A stretch of 64,000 bases of DNA from Vibrio gallaecicus (GTDB lineage: Bacteria; Pseudomonadota; Gammaproteobacteria; Enterobacterales; Vibrionaceae), in assembly GCF_024347495.1 (NCBI RefSeq), contig NZ_AP025491.1:1240001-1304000 (forward strand), given 5' to 3'. Positions 18,123 through 25,940 of the stretch are shown piece after piece. The first letter of the stretch is position 1; every line of letters begins with the position of its first letter. The notes under the pieces are model-generated. The model was not told the origin of the DNA. It made no database searches and saw only the letters and a list, made by a program, of their open reading frames with translations. The position numbers and the translations under genes are program-made.

Positions 18123-18578
18123 TCAACTAGAACATGATTTTTGTTTATTAAAAAACTCAGCTAAAACGGTATGAGTCATAAGGTGACGTAATTCAGGGTA
18201 AAGCTGTAATTGATCGCGTATTTGGTTCAATCGCCCCATACTTTCAACTTCGACATACAACATCATATCTGTCTCACCACTAATAGAATGACACCACAAT
18301 ACACCGTCGATGCTTTGAATTTGTTTCGAGTATGATTCGCAATTGTGCTCACAGCTCGACATATCAAACTTCAATAAAATATAAGCGCACACATTTCGAG
18401 ATTTCTCTTGCTCTGCCAACTGTGCGTAGTAACCCAAGATCACTTTATCATTCTCTAATTTCTTGATTCTCGCCGTCACCGCAGATCGTGACAGATTGAC
18501 ATCCCGAGCAATATCACTCACTGAGCATCGTGCGTTTTCTTTGAGAATTTCTAAAATTTGGCGATCGAACTTATCCAT
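18123..18578 (-). CDS. Lrp/AsnC family transcriptional regulator
   Basis: 151 residues from the ATG at 18578 (MDKFDRQIL), which has GGAAG about 9 bases upstream. A frame extension to 18683 adds 35 non-family residues. N-terminal AsnC HTH (SVSDIARDVNLSRSAVTARIKKLENDKVI) and C-terminal RAM domain (VCAYILLKFD ... GETDMMLYVEVESMG). The gene is divergent from yjeH 250 bases away. Lrp-type regulators often control adjacent amino-acid exporters, so yjeH is the likely target. Confidence 0.9.
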   Translation of the reverse strand: MDKFDRQILEILKENARCSVSDIARDVNLSRSAVTARIKKLENDKVILGYYAQLAEQEKSRNVCAYILLKFDMSSCEHNCESYSKQIQSIDGVLWCHSISGETDMMLYVEVESMGRLNQIRDQLQLYPELRHLMTHTVLAEFFNKQKSCSS

Positions 18579-18828
18579 ATTATTTAAGCTTCCACTGCTT
18601 GTTCTATTTCTACCGTCTAATTTGCCACAATTCATAGCGTTAGAACAGAAAGCGGCTTTCAAGATCACAACATATTCGCGCATATTGCCTTTTCTTTAAT
18701 CAAAGTGACGGAGTATTACGACGTTTCGCTAGCTGTAATATGCGCTTTAAAACGATATTCTTTCTATTCAGTGGATGCACCTGCAATTAACAAGATAAAT
18801 TAAACGGCATATCGGGCAAGGAAAGCGA

Positions 18829-20094
18829 ATGGCACAACTCAAGCAAGAAATCACCCTTATCTCTGGAATAGGGCAACTCTCCACCACCCTTCTTGGGACT
18901 GGTTTATTTATGATCCCTGCAATTGCAGCAGGCATTGCCGGTCAGTTATCGCTGTTAGCTTGGCTGCTTTTGTTTATCGCAATATGCCCTATAGCCTTAA
19001 CTTTCGCCGCTTTAGGTAAACGCTACCCAAATGCAGGCGGCACTGCTTATTTCGTCCGCCAAGCATTCAATGAACGTTTGGAAACCAGCGTGGCTTGGTT
19101 ATTTGTGAGTGTAATTCCTGTTGGTGTTCCTGCAGCTGTGGCGCTTGCTGGTGGGTTTGCTCAGCAATTACTCCCAGCTCCTTTCAATACTTCACTCATG
19201 GCACAGTTTTTCACGGTTGCTTTACTAGTTTTGGTGAACCTCATGGGCAGTAAATCCTCGGGTCGCTTACAAACCGTCATCGCTCTTTCTATTTTTACTC
19301 TCGTAGGCTCATTTATTTGGAAAGCCGATATTGGCACTCAAGATATTGCTTTTCCTGCCATAACTAGCGAATCAGTATGGGCAGTTGGCGCTGCGCTTGG
19401 AGTGATGTTCTGGTGCTTTGTCGGAATAGAAGCGTTCGCCCATATGGGTGAAGAATTTAAAAACCCACAAAGGGATTTCCCAATCGCTATTATCGCGGGC
19501 TGCTTTGTTGCTGGTGCCGTCTATTGGGCATGTTCTGTGGTCATTTTAAAATTAGGCGCTTATGGCTCACCTGAGTTCGATGCCACATCCATTCCATGGA
19601 TCACCCAGCAATTATTCGGTGACGGGCTAAAAGTCGTAATTAGTATTCTGGGGTTTTTGGCTTGTTTTGCCAGTCTTAACCTTTATACCCAAAGCTTATC
19701 TCGTATGATTTGGGCACAAGCGAGACAGCATAGACCCGATAGCCATATGGCGAAACTATCACGTCAAGGTGTCCCTTATGTAGCCACTTTCGCAATTGGC
19801 TTCGTAGTATTAGTTTCTTGCAGCTTTGGTGAACTGTCTGGGTTAGATTTAGAATTCTTTCTTAAACTCGCAAATGGCATTTTCGTCTTGGTGTACTTAC
19901 TGGCAATGCTCGCGGCTTATCAATTGCTGACTGGAGCTTCAAAGTACATTGCAGCGGTCTCATTAGTACTTTGTGTATTAGTCTTTGTATGCCTAGGTTG
20001 GTCTATGTTGTACGCCGTTTCTATCTTCACGCTGTTATCATTGCCTTGGCAAAAGTGGCTTAAAAAAACAAAGCCACAAACCAATATCGAATAA
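18829..20094 (+). CDS. yjeH: L-methionine / branched-chain amino acid exporter YjeH
   Basis: 421 residues, APC superfamily, 12 membrane helices. It follows E. coli YjeH closely: GIGQLSTTLLGTGLFMIPAI, GKRYPNAGGTAYFVRQAF, WLFVSVIPVGVPAAV, VMFWCFVGIEAFAHMGEEFKNPQRDFP (given here in part), GFLACFASLNLYTQSLSRM. YjeH exports methionine and branched-chain amino acids across the inner membrane. Ribosome site AAGGAAAG 6 bases before the ATG. The divergent Lrp/AsnC gene is its probable regulator. Confidence 0.92.
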   Translation: MAQLKQEITLISGIGQLSTTLLGTGLFMIPAIAAGIAGQLSLLAWLLLFIAICPIALTFAALGKRYPNAGGTAYFVRQAFNERLETSVAWLFVSVIPVGVPAAVALAGGFAQQLLPAPFNTSLMAQFFTVALLVLVNLMGSKSSGRLQTVIALSIFTLVGSFIWKADIGTQDIAFPAITSESVWAVGAALGVMFWCFVGIEAFAHMGEEFKNPQRDFPIAIIAGCFVAGAVYWACSVVILKLGAYGSPEFDATSIPWITQQLFGDGLKVVISILGFLACFASLNLYTQSLSRMIWAQARQHRPDSHMAKLSRQGVPYVATFAIGFVVLVSCSFGELSGLDLEFFLKLANGIFVLVYLLAMLAAYQLLTGASKYIAAVSLVLCVLVFVCLGWSMLYAVSIFTLLSLPWQKWLKKTKPQTNIE

Positions 20095-20134
20095 TGCTGT
20101 TAGCGTTAGGTAGTGTTAGCGCTAGATGATATTC

Positions 20135-20169
20135 CAGGTGGTCGCGGTAAATAATAATCGCGCCACCTG
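20135..20169. terminator. Hairpin after yjeH without a T-run
   Basis: CAGGTGG pairs with CCACCTG and CGCG with CGCG inside (one bulged T). No T tract follows on the plus strand, so it is a weak terminator at best. It may protect a 3' end. Confidence 0.45.
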
Positions 20170-20200
20170 CAAGTAAACGTAAACCATATCAATAAAATAA

Positions 20201-20223
20201 ATTACTGATTACTGATTACTGAT
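20201..20223. repeat. 7-bp tandem repeat, ATTACTG x3 plus AT
   Basis: Three exact copies spanning the last codons and stop of the MocR-type gene. On the minus strand each unit supplies CAGTAAT, so the stop codon TAA is part of the repeat. Confidence 0.85.
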
Positions 20224-21790
20224 AGAAAAGTTGCGCAATCTCTTTTACTTTTGAATCAATGTCTTGCAAACGAATATTTCCAAACCCAAGTACGACACCT
20301 TGCCAAGTACGATTTGGGTTAGGAACATATTCATACACACCAAGCGGACGTACCACAATCCCCTTTTCTTTTGCCCTTAATTTCCATTCCTGTTCTGTAA
20401 TATAGCCTTGCCATTTTATAGTGACATGCAAACCTGCCGCTTGGCTAATAACATCAACATCGTCAGCAAATTCTCTATTGACCGCTTCAACCATGGTTTG
20501 ATGTTTTTGCTTATACAATCGGCGCATTTTACGGATATGTCTGAGCAGGTCACCTTCACTAATAAAATCAGCCAATGCTGCTTGGGTATGAGCAGCCGAA
20601 TCTCCCGTTAAAGCATCTTTAATTTCTAAACATCTTGGAACTAGGCTTTCTGGTACAACTAAATAACCAAGTCTTAATCCATTAAACATCACTTTACTTA
20701 ATGACCCGACATACAAAATTCGGTCATCGTGTCGTATTTTACTCGCAAGCCCCTGCATGCTGGTATAAGGACGATGAGCGAATTGAAATTCACTGTCATA
20801 GTCATCCTCTATCACCCATGACGAGCTTTGGTACGCCCACTCAATCAATTTTAAGCGTTGTTCAGTATTCAGCGTCGTTCCCATTGGGTATTGATTACTG
20901 GGTGTCAGGTACAGAGAATGAGCATCACTAGTAAGAATGGTATCTAGGCTAATTCCTGACTTTTCATGAACAGGGACGCCTTGCCTTTTAAGTTTCAATA
21001 AATTGATGATTTTATGCATTTGAAGGTAGCCCGGTTCCTCCATTAAGATCTCATCTCCTTGTTTTAAGGTCGCCATTAAAGCGATTGAAATGGCTTGCTG
21101 TGCCCCCGAAGTAATAATAATTCGGTTTGGATTGCACTTCACAGATCGACTACTTGCAAGGTAATCACTTAAGGCTTGCCTCAATGGTAAATATCCTTGC
21201 AGGCTTTGATTGCCAGCTAAAGTTTTACGAGTAATATGCCTTTGTAACAACCGTTGCCACTTCGCAAACGGAAACTGTTCTAAATCAGGGACTCCCGGCG
21301 CAAAACCGGCATTTAAGTCAAAGCTGTCTGAGTCATCAAAACTTCTGATTTCATCTTGAAACGTACACTGAGTTTGATGCTCTAATTCACGCGTTTTCTC
21401 TTTTTCAATAGAGGTTGAGTCTTCTGAGTTTGAACCTAAATTGGCATTTGGACCATTCTTAGCATTTATACTATTGCCCTCGCTTACATTCAGATCTGAA
21501 GTCGCGTTAATATCAGAATGTAAATACTGCTCAGGCTGTTCAACCATGACATAGTAGCCCGACCCGGTTTTACTCTCGATATAACCTTCAGTAACCAGTT
21601 GCTCGTAAGCATAAATTACCGTGTTTCGGCTTACTTCTAATTCAGAAGCGAGCTTACGAGTGGACGGTAATTTACTCCCTTTATTCCATAATCCATGGAT
21701 AATTTTCTCTCTAACAGCATGAAATAACGCACTTTGTCGACTGCTGTATTTTTCGTCTAAGGTTAGGTCACCGATATCGATAGGCTGCAT
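20216..21790 (-). CDS. MocR/PdxR-type regulator (GntR HTH fused to aminotransferase fold)
   Basis: 524 residues from the ATG at 21790; a TTG at 21802 gives 4 more but has poorer spacing. GntR HTH (SRQSALFHAVREKIIHGLW, GSKLPSTRKLASELEVSRNT), a low-complexity linker rich in N/S/E (about residues 90-150), then a fold-type I aminotransferase domain with GYLPLRQALSDYL, TSGAQQAIS and the PLP lysine in YVGSLSKVMF. These regulators bind PLP and control vitamin B6 or related genes. The divergent gene encodes a PNPOx-like protein, as often seen. The operator is described separately. Confidence 0.9.
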   Translation of the reverse strand: MQPIDIGDLTLDEKYSSRQSALFHAVREKIIHGLWNKGSKLPSTRKLASELEVSRNTVIYAYEQLVTEGYIESKTGSGYYVMVEQPEQYLHSDINATSDLNVSEGNSINAKNGPNANLGSNSEDSTSIEKEKTRELEHQTQCTFQDEIRSFDDSDSFDLNAGFAPGVPDLEQFPFAKWQRLLQRHITRKTLAGNQSLQGYLPLRQALSDYLASSRSVKCNPNRIIITSGAQQAISIALMATLKQGDEILMEEPGYLQMHKIINLLKLKRQGVPVHEKSGISLDTILTSDAHSLYLTPSNQYPMGTTLNTEQRLKLIEWAYQSSSWVIEDDYDSEFQFAHRPYTSMQGLASKIRHDDRILYVGSLSKVMFNGLRLGYLVVPESLVPRCLEIKDALTGDSAAHTQAALADFISEGDLLRHIRKMRRLYKQKHQTMVEAVNREFADDVDVISQAAGLHVTIKWQGYITEQEWKLRAKEKGIVVRPLGVYEYVPNPNRTWQGVVLGFGNIRLQDIDSKVKEIAQLFYQ

Positions 21791-21839
21791 AACTGGATCC
21801 AAACACTCTTTAAAACTGGTTCTATTTATCGAACCAGTT
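21791..21839. promoter_or_regulatory. MocR-type operator: perfect inverted repeat plus a third half site
   Basis: AACTGGTTC (21814-21822) and GAACCAGTT (21831-21839) form a perfect 9-bp inverted repeat with an 8-base spacer. A third copy, AACTGGATC (21791-21799, one mismatch), lies in direct orientation 23 bases away, next to the regulator's ATG. An inverted plus direct arrangement in the divergent gap fits MocR regulators, which bind such composite sites. Confidence 0.75.
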
Positions 21840-21880
21840 AATCGCTATCTTTCTAGAAAAGCAATGAAGGAGAGCGCAAT

Positions 21881-22540
21881 ATGTTATCTAACACTAAAAG
21901 AACAGAAATAAAAAAAGGCGCGCATAAAGCGGAATTTGACCAAGAGAAACTGTATAAAATTATTGATGAAAGCCTCATCGCACACATTGCCCTTTCAGGA
22001 GAAAAAGGTCCTGTGGTCATCCCAATGTTAGCGTGGCGTGTCGATAATATGGTTTACATCCATGGCGCTAAAAACAGTCGACTATTAAGAGGGCTTAAAA
22101 AGGGAGAGCAAACTTGCTTAACTTTTACTCTTTTTGATGGATGGGTGCTCGCTCGCTCTGCATTTCATCACAGTGCACACTACCGTTCTGCGGTTGTATT
22201 TGGTCAATTTTCAGTCATCGATGACAACGCTGAGAAAGATCGTCTATTGAATATATTTATAGAGCAAATTGCGCCAGGAAGAATTAACGATATTAGACTG
22301 AGTAACCAGAAAGAACTGACGGCGACAGAGCTACTTGCTATTCCTTTAACGGAAGCTTCCGTCAAAATAGGTAAACACGGTGTAAATGATGATAAGGCGG
22401 ATTTAGACATTCCAGCTTGGGCTGGTATTCTTCCATACCGAACCGTTGTGGGTCCACTAGAGCCAGTTTCAGATTTATATGAAGGTATTGAAGAACCTGA
22501 TTATTCAAAAGCTTACGGTAAAAGGTGGCATCAACATTAG
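21881..22540 (+). CDS. Pyridoxamine 5'-phosphate oxidase-like flavin-binding protein
   Basis: 219 residues. The split-barrel flavin fold of the PNPOx-related family: HIALSGEKGPVVIPM, WRVDNMVYIHGAKNSRLLR, CLTFTLFDGWVLARSAFHHS, YRSAVVFGQF. It is not true PdxH (different motifs). Members bind FMN or F420 and their substrates are mostly unknown. AAGGAGA lies 7 bases before the ATG. Divergent from the MocR-type gene with a shared operator, so it is the likely regulated target. Confidence 0.85.
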   Translation: MLSNTKRTEIKKGAHKAEFDQEKLYKIIDESLIAHIALSGEKGPVVIPMLAWRVDNMVYIHGAKNSRLLRGLKKGEQTCLTFTLFDGWVLARSAFHHSAHYRSAVVFGQFSVIDDNAEKDRLLNIFIEQIAPGRINDIRLSNQKELTATELLAIPLTEASVKIGKHGVNDDKADLDIPAWAGILPYRTVVGPLEPVSDLYEGIEEPDYSKAYGKRWHQH

Positions 22541-22561
22541 TCTAGCCAAGTAGATTATGTA

Positions 22562-22607
22562 GAGACGGGTGAAGGTATCTTGAACAGATATTTCTAGCTC
22601 CCGTCTC
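22562..22607. terminator. Long hairpin after the PNPOx-like gene
   Basis: GAGACGGG pairs with CCCGTCTC, and GGTATCT/AGATATT pairs inside. No T-run follows, so termination strength is doubtful. Confidence 0.5.
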
Positions 22608-22676
22608 AATCCATTTATTTCAAAGACATTTTCTTCATTTAATGTTTACTTGAGGCCGAGTGGACAAACCTCGGCT

Positions 22677-23687
22677 TTATCCATTCAATCTAAAGCGTTC
22701 AATATATTGTTTAGGGGTTAGCCCCCTGTGCTTCTTAAACATCCGATTAAAACTAGCAATATTTGTATAGCCTAATCGGTTTGAAACTTCATCTAAAGGC
22801 ACCAAATGCCTTAGCAACTCAACAGCCGTGTTACTGAGTACATACCCCATCACCGTCGAGAAATTCACACCCAACTTATGCAGCCGTCGCTGAAACTGTT
22901 GTTCAGAAAGATTCAATAAACTCGATACCTTCGCTAACGTCGGCAAACCAAAATGCCGGCTATAGTTTATAGCTTCATAGATCACTTTATATTCATCATT
23001 TGGATCCGGCATATTTAGATAATCATCAAGATCACTAAAATTCATCGCCAATTTCCCCTTTATTGGAGATGGATATTGATTGGTAGAAAGCCGTAAATCC
23101 GCCTTCAGCCAAATTTCCGTTCTTGGTTGCCCCCATTCCACGTTACAACCAAAATAATCAACATAAAGTTTACTGTTTTCACGACGACCAGCCACCAGCA
23201 CACGAGCAGGTGAAAAATTGTCACCTAAATAACGGCGTAGGATTTTCATCATAAAAATGACGACTCGAATACTATCGTGAACTTTTCCTTTATCAGAATA
23301 AGAAGGGTTGTCGTAAGACCACTTAATCAAAGGACCGACTTGAGCACCAGAAAGGTAAGCTCCAGATTGTAAGCAATGCAGTCCCATGTTTACTCTACGA
23401 ATAGTCGAAGCCAAATCATGCCCAGAGAAAAACCAATGACTAAGCGGTCCAATTCTTTCTATATCAACCAATGGGGCAAGTTTGAGTATAATATCAGGGT
23501 CTTGTGTCTCCTTTGCTAGGTTGACATACCACTGGCTCACCTCACTCACCGGTATCAAGTTCATTGGATTTTTAAACACTGATTCGGGAATCCCAAGCTT
23601 AGAAGTGAGTAATGGATAATGAGTCAGGGCATGCTGATATATCCCATAAATTCCAAGTGTTCTCAAAAAGTGGATATTATTCTTCAA
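22677..23687 (-). CDS. AraC family regulator with N-terminal effector domain
   Basis: 336 residues. N-terminal 'Arabinose_bd' type domain (the large OruR/ArgR-like class), C-terminal AraC HTH pair: FGLPTLAKVSSLLNLSEQQFQRRLHKLG and LDEVSNRLGYTNIASFNRMFKKHRGLTPKQY (given in part). The start codon is TTG, supported by GAGGT 5 bases upstream and by the family N-terminal length. It is divergent from the small membrane protein/HlyD operon, with a 13-bp inverted repeat between them, and is their probable regulator. Confidence 0.87.
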   Translation of the reverse strand: MKNNIHFLRTLGIYGIYQHALTHYPLLTSKLGIPESVFKNPMNLIPVSEVSQWYVNLAKETQDPDIILKLAPLVDIERIGPLSHWFFSGHDLASTIRRVNMGLHCLQSGAYLSGAQVGPLIKWSYDNPSYSDKGKVHDSIRVVIFMMKILRRYLGDNFSPARVLVAGRRENSKLYVDYFGCNVEWGQPRTEIWLKADLRLSTNQYPSPIKGKLAMNFSDLDDYLNMPDPNDEYKVIYEAINYSRHFGLPTLAKVSSLLNLSEQQFQRRLHKLGVNFSTVMGYVLSNTAVELLRHLVPLDEVSNRLGYTNIASFNRMFKKHRGLTPKQYIERFRLNG

Positions 23688-23723
23688 TGTGACCTCAACG
23701 AATACGTATTCATTAGAAATTTC

Positions 23724-23772
23724 AATTACAGATTAGCTCAAATAACCACTCAATTCGAACTAATCTGTAATT
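23724..23772. promoter_or_regulatory. Perfect 13-bp inverted repeat in the AraC/HlyD divergent gap
   Basis: AATTACAGATTAG (23724-23736) and CTAATCTGTAATT (23760-23772), separated by 23 bases. Centre-to-centre distance is 36 bases. It lies in the only gap where the AraC-type protein would control both itself and the operon, so an operator is likely. Confidence 0.6.
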
Positions 23773-23834
23773 ATCTTACCTTTATGGTCACGTGGCTTCA
23801 CAATCACCCCATCAATAAGAAATAGGGGTTATCA

Positions 23835-24170
23835 ATGAGTCTACTTAGTGTCCCATTTGTTGGAACAGGCGCAGACACTGCATTACATGTTGTAGCAGGC
23901 GTTGTGCTTGTAGCAACAATCGCAGCGGCTTGTTACGGCTTTTGGCGTTTCCATGAGCTACCAATCAATAAAGCACACAGTAAAGATCATCATCAACTTG
24001 GACTGATTACAGCTCTCACATGGATTGGATTCATCTGGCACTGGGTATGGGTTTTAGCCGTGATACTGGCTTTTGTTGATATGGAAAAAGCCATCATCAA
24101 TCTTCGAGATACATGGCATGCGAAACCACAACCTGAAACTAAATCTGATGAGGAGAATCAATCATGCTAG
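23835..24170 (+). CDS. Small inner-membrane protein, partner of the HlyD-type protein
   Basis: 111 residues with two hydrophobic helices (about 15-36 VVAGVVLVATIAAACYGFW, and 57-78 LITALTWIGFIWHWVWVLAV) and an acidic tail. It resembles the short membrane proteins (YibI/YiaW, DUF3302-like) encoded just before HlyD-type proteins in enterobacteria. Role unknown. It overlaps the HlyD gene by 7 bases, so the two are translationally coupled. Confidence 0.7.
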   Translation: MSLLSVPFVGTGADTALHVVAGVVLVATIAAACYGFWRFHELPINKAHSKDHHQLGLITALTWIGFIWHWVWVLAVILAFVDMEKAIINLRDTWHAKPQPETKSDEENQSC

Positions 24171-25387
24171 AAGGCTTAGCTATTTGGGCTCTATTTATCT
24201 ATCTATTACGACTAGTAGGCATGCCTTGGAATAAAGGCACGAAATCATTCGCTTACCTTGGTGGTACTGGGTGGCTGCTATTTGTTTGGGTAGGCTTAAT
24301 TAACTACACACCAATGGATCTTTCTGGTGGTTCAGTGGTGCAATCTCCCCACATTCAATTGCGCCCAGATTCAACATCGGTAAAAGGTAAAACGACAAAA
24401 GTTCATATAGCGCCTAACCAAGAAGTAATGGAAGGTCAGCTTATCTACGAAATTGATGATACAAAATTCATTATTGCGAAAGATAAAGCACAAGTGAAAC
24501 TTGAATCTGCACATGCTGAATTAGATACCGCGAGCCAAGAAGTTGAAATCGCAAAAGTGAGCTACCAGTCTGCATTAGCTGATATTGAAACATCGAAAGC
24601 TCAAATTGAATCAGCAGAAACCGATTTATTGCTGCAGACTAAAACACTGGCTCGTTACAAACAGCAAAATAAAGTGGTGAAGCACACCATTACGGAAACC
24701 GACATTGACCAACAGACCGCGGCGGTAGATTTAGCCAAACACAATGTGAAAACGCTACAGTCCCAATTGGGTAAGAAACAAGTAGATGCAAGCAATGCTG
24801 AATTAAACATTCATAAAGCAGAAACAAATGTTGTTCAAAAGAAAACGGATGTAGATTCAGCGCAAGCTTCGTTGGCACAAGCGCAATGGGATTTAAACAG
24901 CACGAAAGTAACCGCCCCAACCGATGGATTCGTTACCAACTTCATTTTGCGTGAAGGTCAGCGTGTATCACTGATGCCAAGAATTCAAATGTACACCAAT
25001 GAAAAATATGTGCTTATGCGAGTAAATCACCAGGCAATTCGAAACGTAAAAGTGGGACAACCAGCAGAGTTCGCAACTGCGGTTTACCCAGGGAAAATAT
25101 TTACAGCAACCGTAGAAGGAATTGTTGAAGCGACAGGTGAAGCACAAGGTTCATTAATGGGCTGGGATGATTCAGTAAGAGCAACGACTGGCAAAAACCT
25201 TCAAAACAAACACCATTTTGTACGTTTAAAAATTGAAGAACCTGATGGCTACGACATCCCAGTGGGAGCAGTTGGTCTCGCATGGGTGAGTGGTGATAAA
25301 CCAATCAGCTTCATGGCGTTTTTAGATGTTATTCGTGGAATAATTATTAGAATGAAATCCCAGCTTTACTTCTTCTATTCGATTTAA
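24164..25387 (+). CDS. HlyD-family membrane fusion protein (YibH/EmrA-like)
   Basis: 407 residues. Two N-terminal hydrophobic segments (IWALFIYLLRLVGMPW and the TGWLLFVWVGLINY stretch), a biotinyl-lipoyl half motif (TTKVHIAPNQEVMEGQLIYEID), a long coiled-coil hairpin (about residues 100-240, rich in A/Q/K/D), the second lipoyl half (STKVTAPTDGFVTNFILREGQ) and a beta-barrel domain. No transporter or outer-membrane gene follows, as in the YibH type. It bridges an inner-membrane partner to the periplasm. GAGGAG lies 9 bases before the ATG. Confidence 0.85.
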   Translation: MLEGLAIWALFIYLLRLVGMPWNKGTKSFAYLGGTGWLLFVWVGLINYTPMDLSGGSVVQSPHIQLRPDSTSVKGKTTKVHIAPNQEVMEGQLIYEIDDTKFIIAKDKAQVKLESAHAELDTASQEVEIAKVSYQSALADIETSKAQIESAETDLLLQTKTLARYKQQNKVVKHTITETDIDQQTAAVDLAKHNVKTLQSQLGKKQVDASNAELNIHKAETNVVQKKTDVDSAQASLAQAQWDLNSTKVTAPTDGFVTNFILREGQRVSLMPRIQMYTNEKYVLMRVNHQAIRNVKVGQPAEFATAVYPGKIFTATVEGIVEATGEAQGSLMGWDDSVRATTGKNLQNKHHFVRLKIEEPDGYDIPVGAVGLAWVSGDKPISFMAFLDVIRGIIIRMKSQLYFFYSI

Positions 25388-25418
25388 ATCCAGGTTTTCA
25401 ACACGGTACATCAAGGTT

Positions 25419-25452
25419 AGGTCAATATGGTTACATCATATTGACCTTTTTA
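25419..25452 (+). terminator. Terminator of the HlyD operon
   Basis: Perfect 11-bp stem AGGTCAATATG / CATATTGACCT, loop GTTACAT, then TTTTTAC. Located 32 bases after the stop. Confidence 0.9.
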
Positions 25453-25528
25453 CTTTGTTTTTTAGAAATTACATATTTCCATATCTCACCCAAGACTTGT
25501 GCTCACACCGTCGCAAGCAGATGCCAAT

Positions 25529-25562
25529 TCGCATTTTGCAGTTTCACAATGCGAAATAAAAA
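25529..25562 (+). promoter_or_regulatory. LuxO-like activator sites upstream of qrr copy A
   Basis: TCGCATTTTGCAG (25529-25541) matches the LuxO pattern TTGCA-N3-TGCAA at 8 of 10 defined bases. A second, weaker copy lies in the opposite orientation at about 25545-25557. They sit about 110-130 bases upstream of the transcription start, the usual range for sigma-54 activators. Confidence 0.55.
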
Positions 25563-25636
25563 TACCAAAACGCAACAGCATTGAACAAATATGCACCAAA
25601 ATGCTCTGAAATCACCATTTTTCATTGATGAAAAGT

Positions 25637-25652
25637 TGGCACGCTAACTGCA
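25637..25652 (+). promoter_or_regulatory. Sigma-54 promoter of qrr copy A
   Basis: TGGCACGCTAACTGCA matches the -24/-12 consensus TGGCACG-N4-TTGCA with one difference. GG at 25638-25639 and GC at 25650-25651 are correctly 12 bases apart. Predicted start at 25663 or 25664. Confidence 0.88.
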
Positions 25653-25662
25653 ATATATAAAT

Positions 25663-25771
25663 TGACCCTTCTTAAGCCGAGGGTCACCTAGCCAACTGAC
25701 GTTGTTAGTGAACTCTCATTGTTCACACTATATATAAGCCAATTGCGGTTATTGCAATTGGCTCTTTTTTT
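25663..25771 (+). ncRNA. qrr: Qrr quorum-regulatory small RNA (copy A)
   Basis: About 108 nt. It has the first hairpin GACCCTTCTTAAGCCGAGGGTC, described as arms GACCC(T) and AGGGTC, then the invariant Qrr core CTAGCCAACTGACGTTGTTA, then GTGAAC ... GTTCAC (third stem), and a terminator with stem AGCCAATTGC / GCAATTGGCT plus a T-run. These are the hallmark elements of Vibrio Qrr RNAs, which act with Hfq to repress the master regulator (LuxR/HapR type) and activate aphA-like mRNAs at low cell density. LuxO-P and sigma-54 drive transcription. The copy number within the species (Qrr1-5) cannot be assigned from this window. Confidence 0.93.
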
Positions 25772-25940
25772 ATCTATTGCTCGTAAACGTCACTACCATC
25801 TACTTATAGTTCTGCTTCACTTGCACTGACCAACTTTCAACACATCTTCTGTGTGAAACGACTCCCGTTTTGACCTGTCAGTACTAAGCACTGTAAATGA
25901 CTTCGCTACACTACTCTCGTTCAAGCAACCGAGTGCTCTT

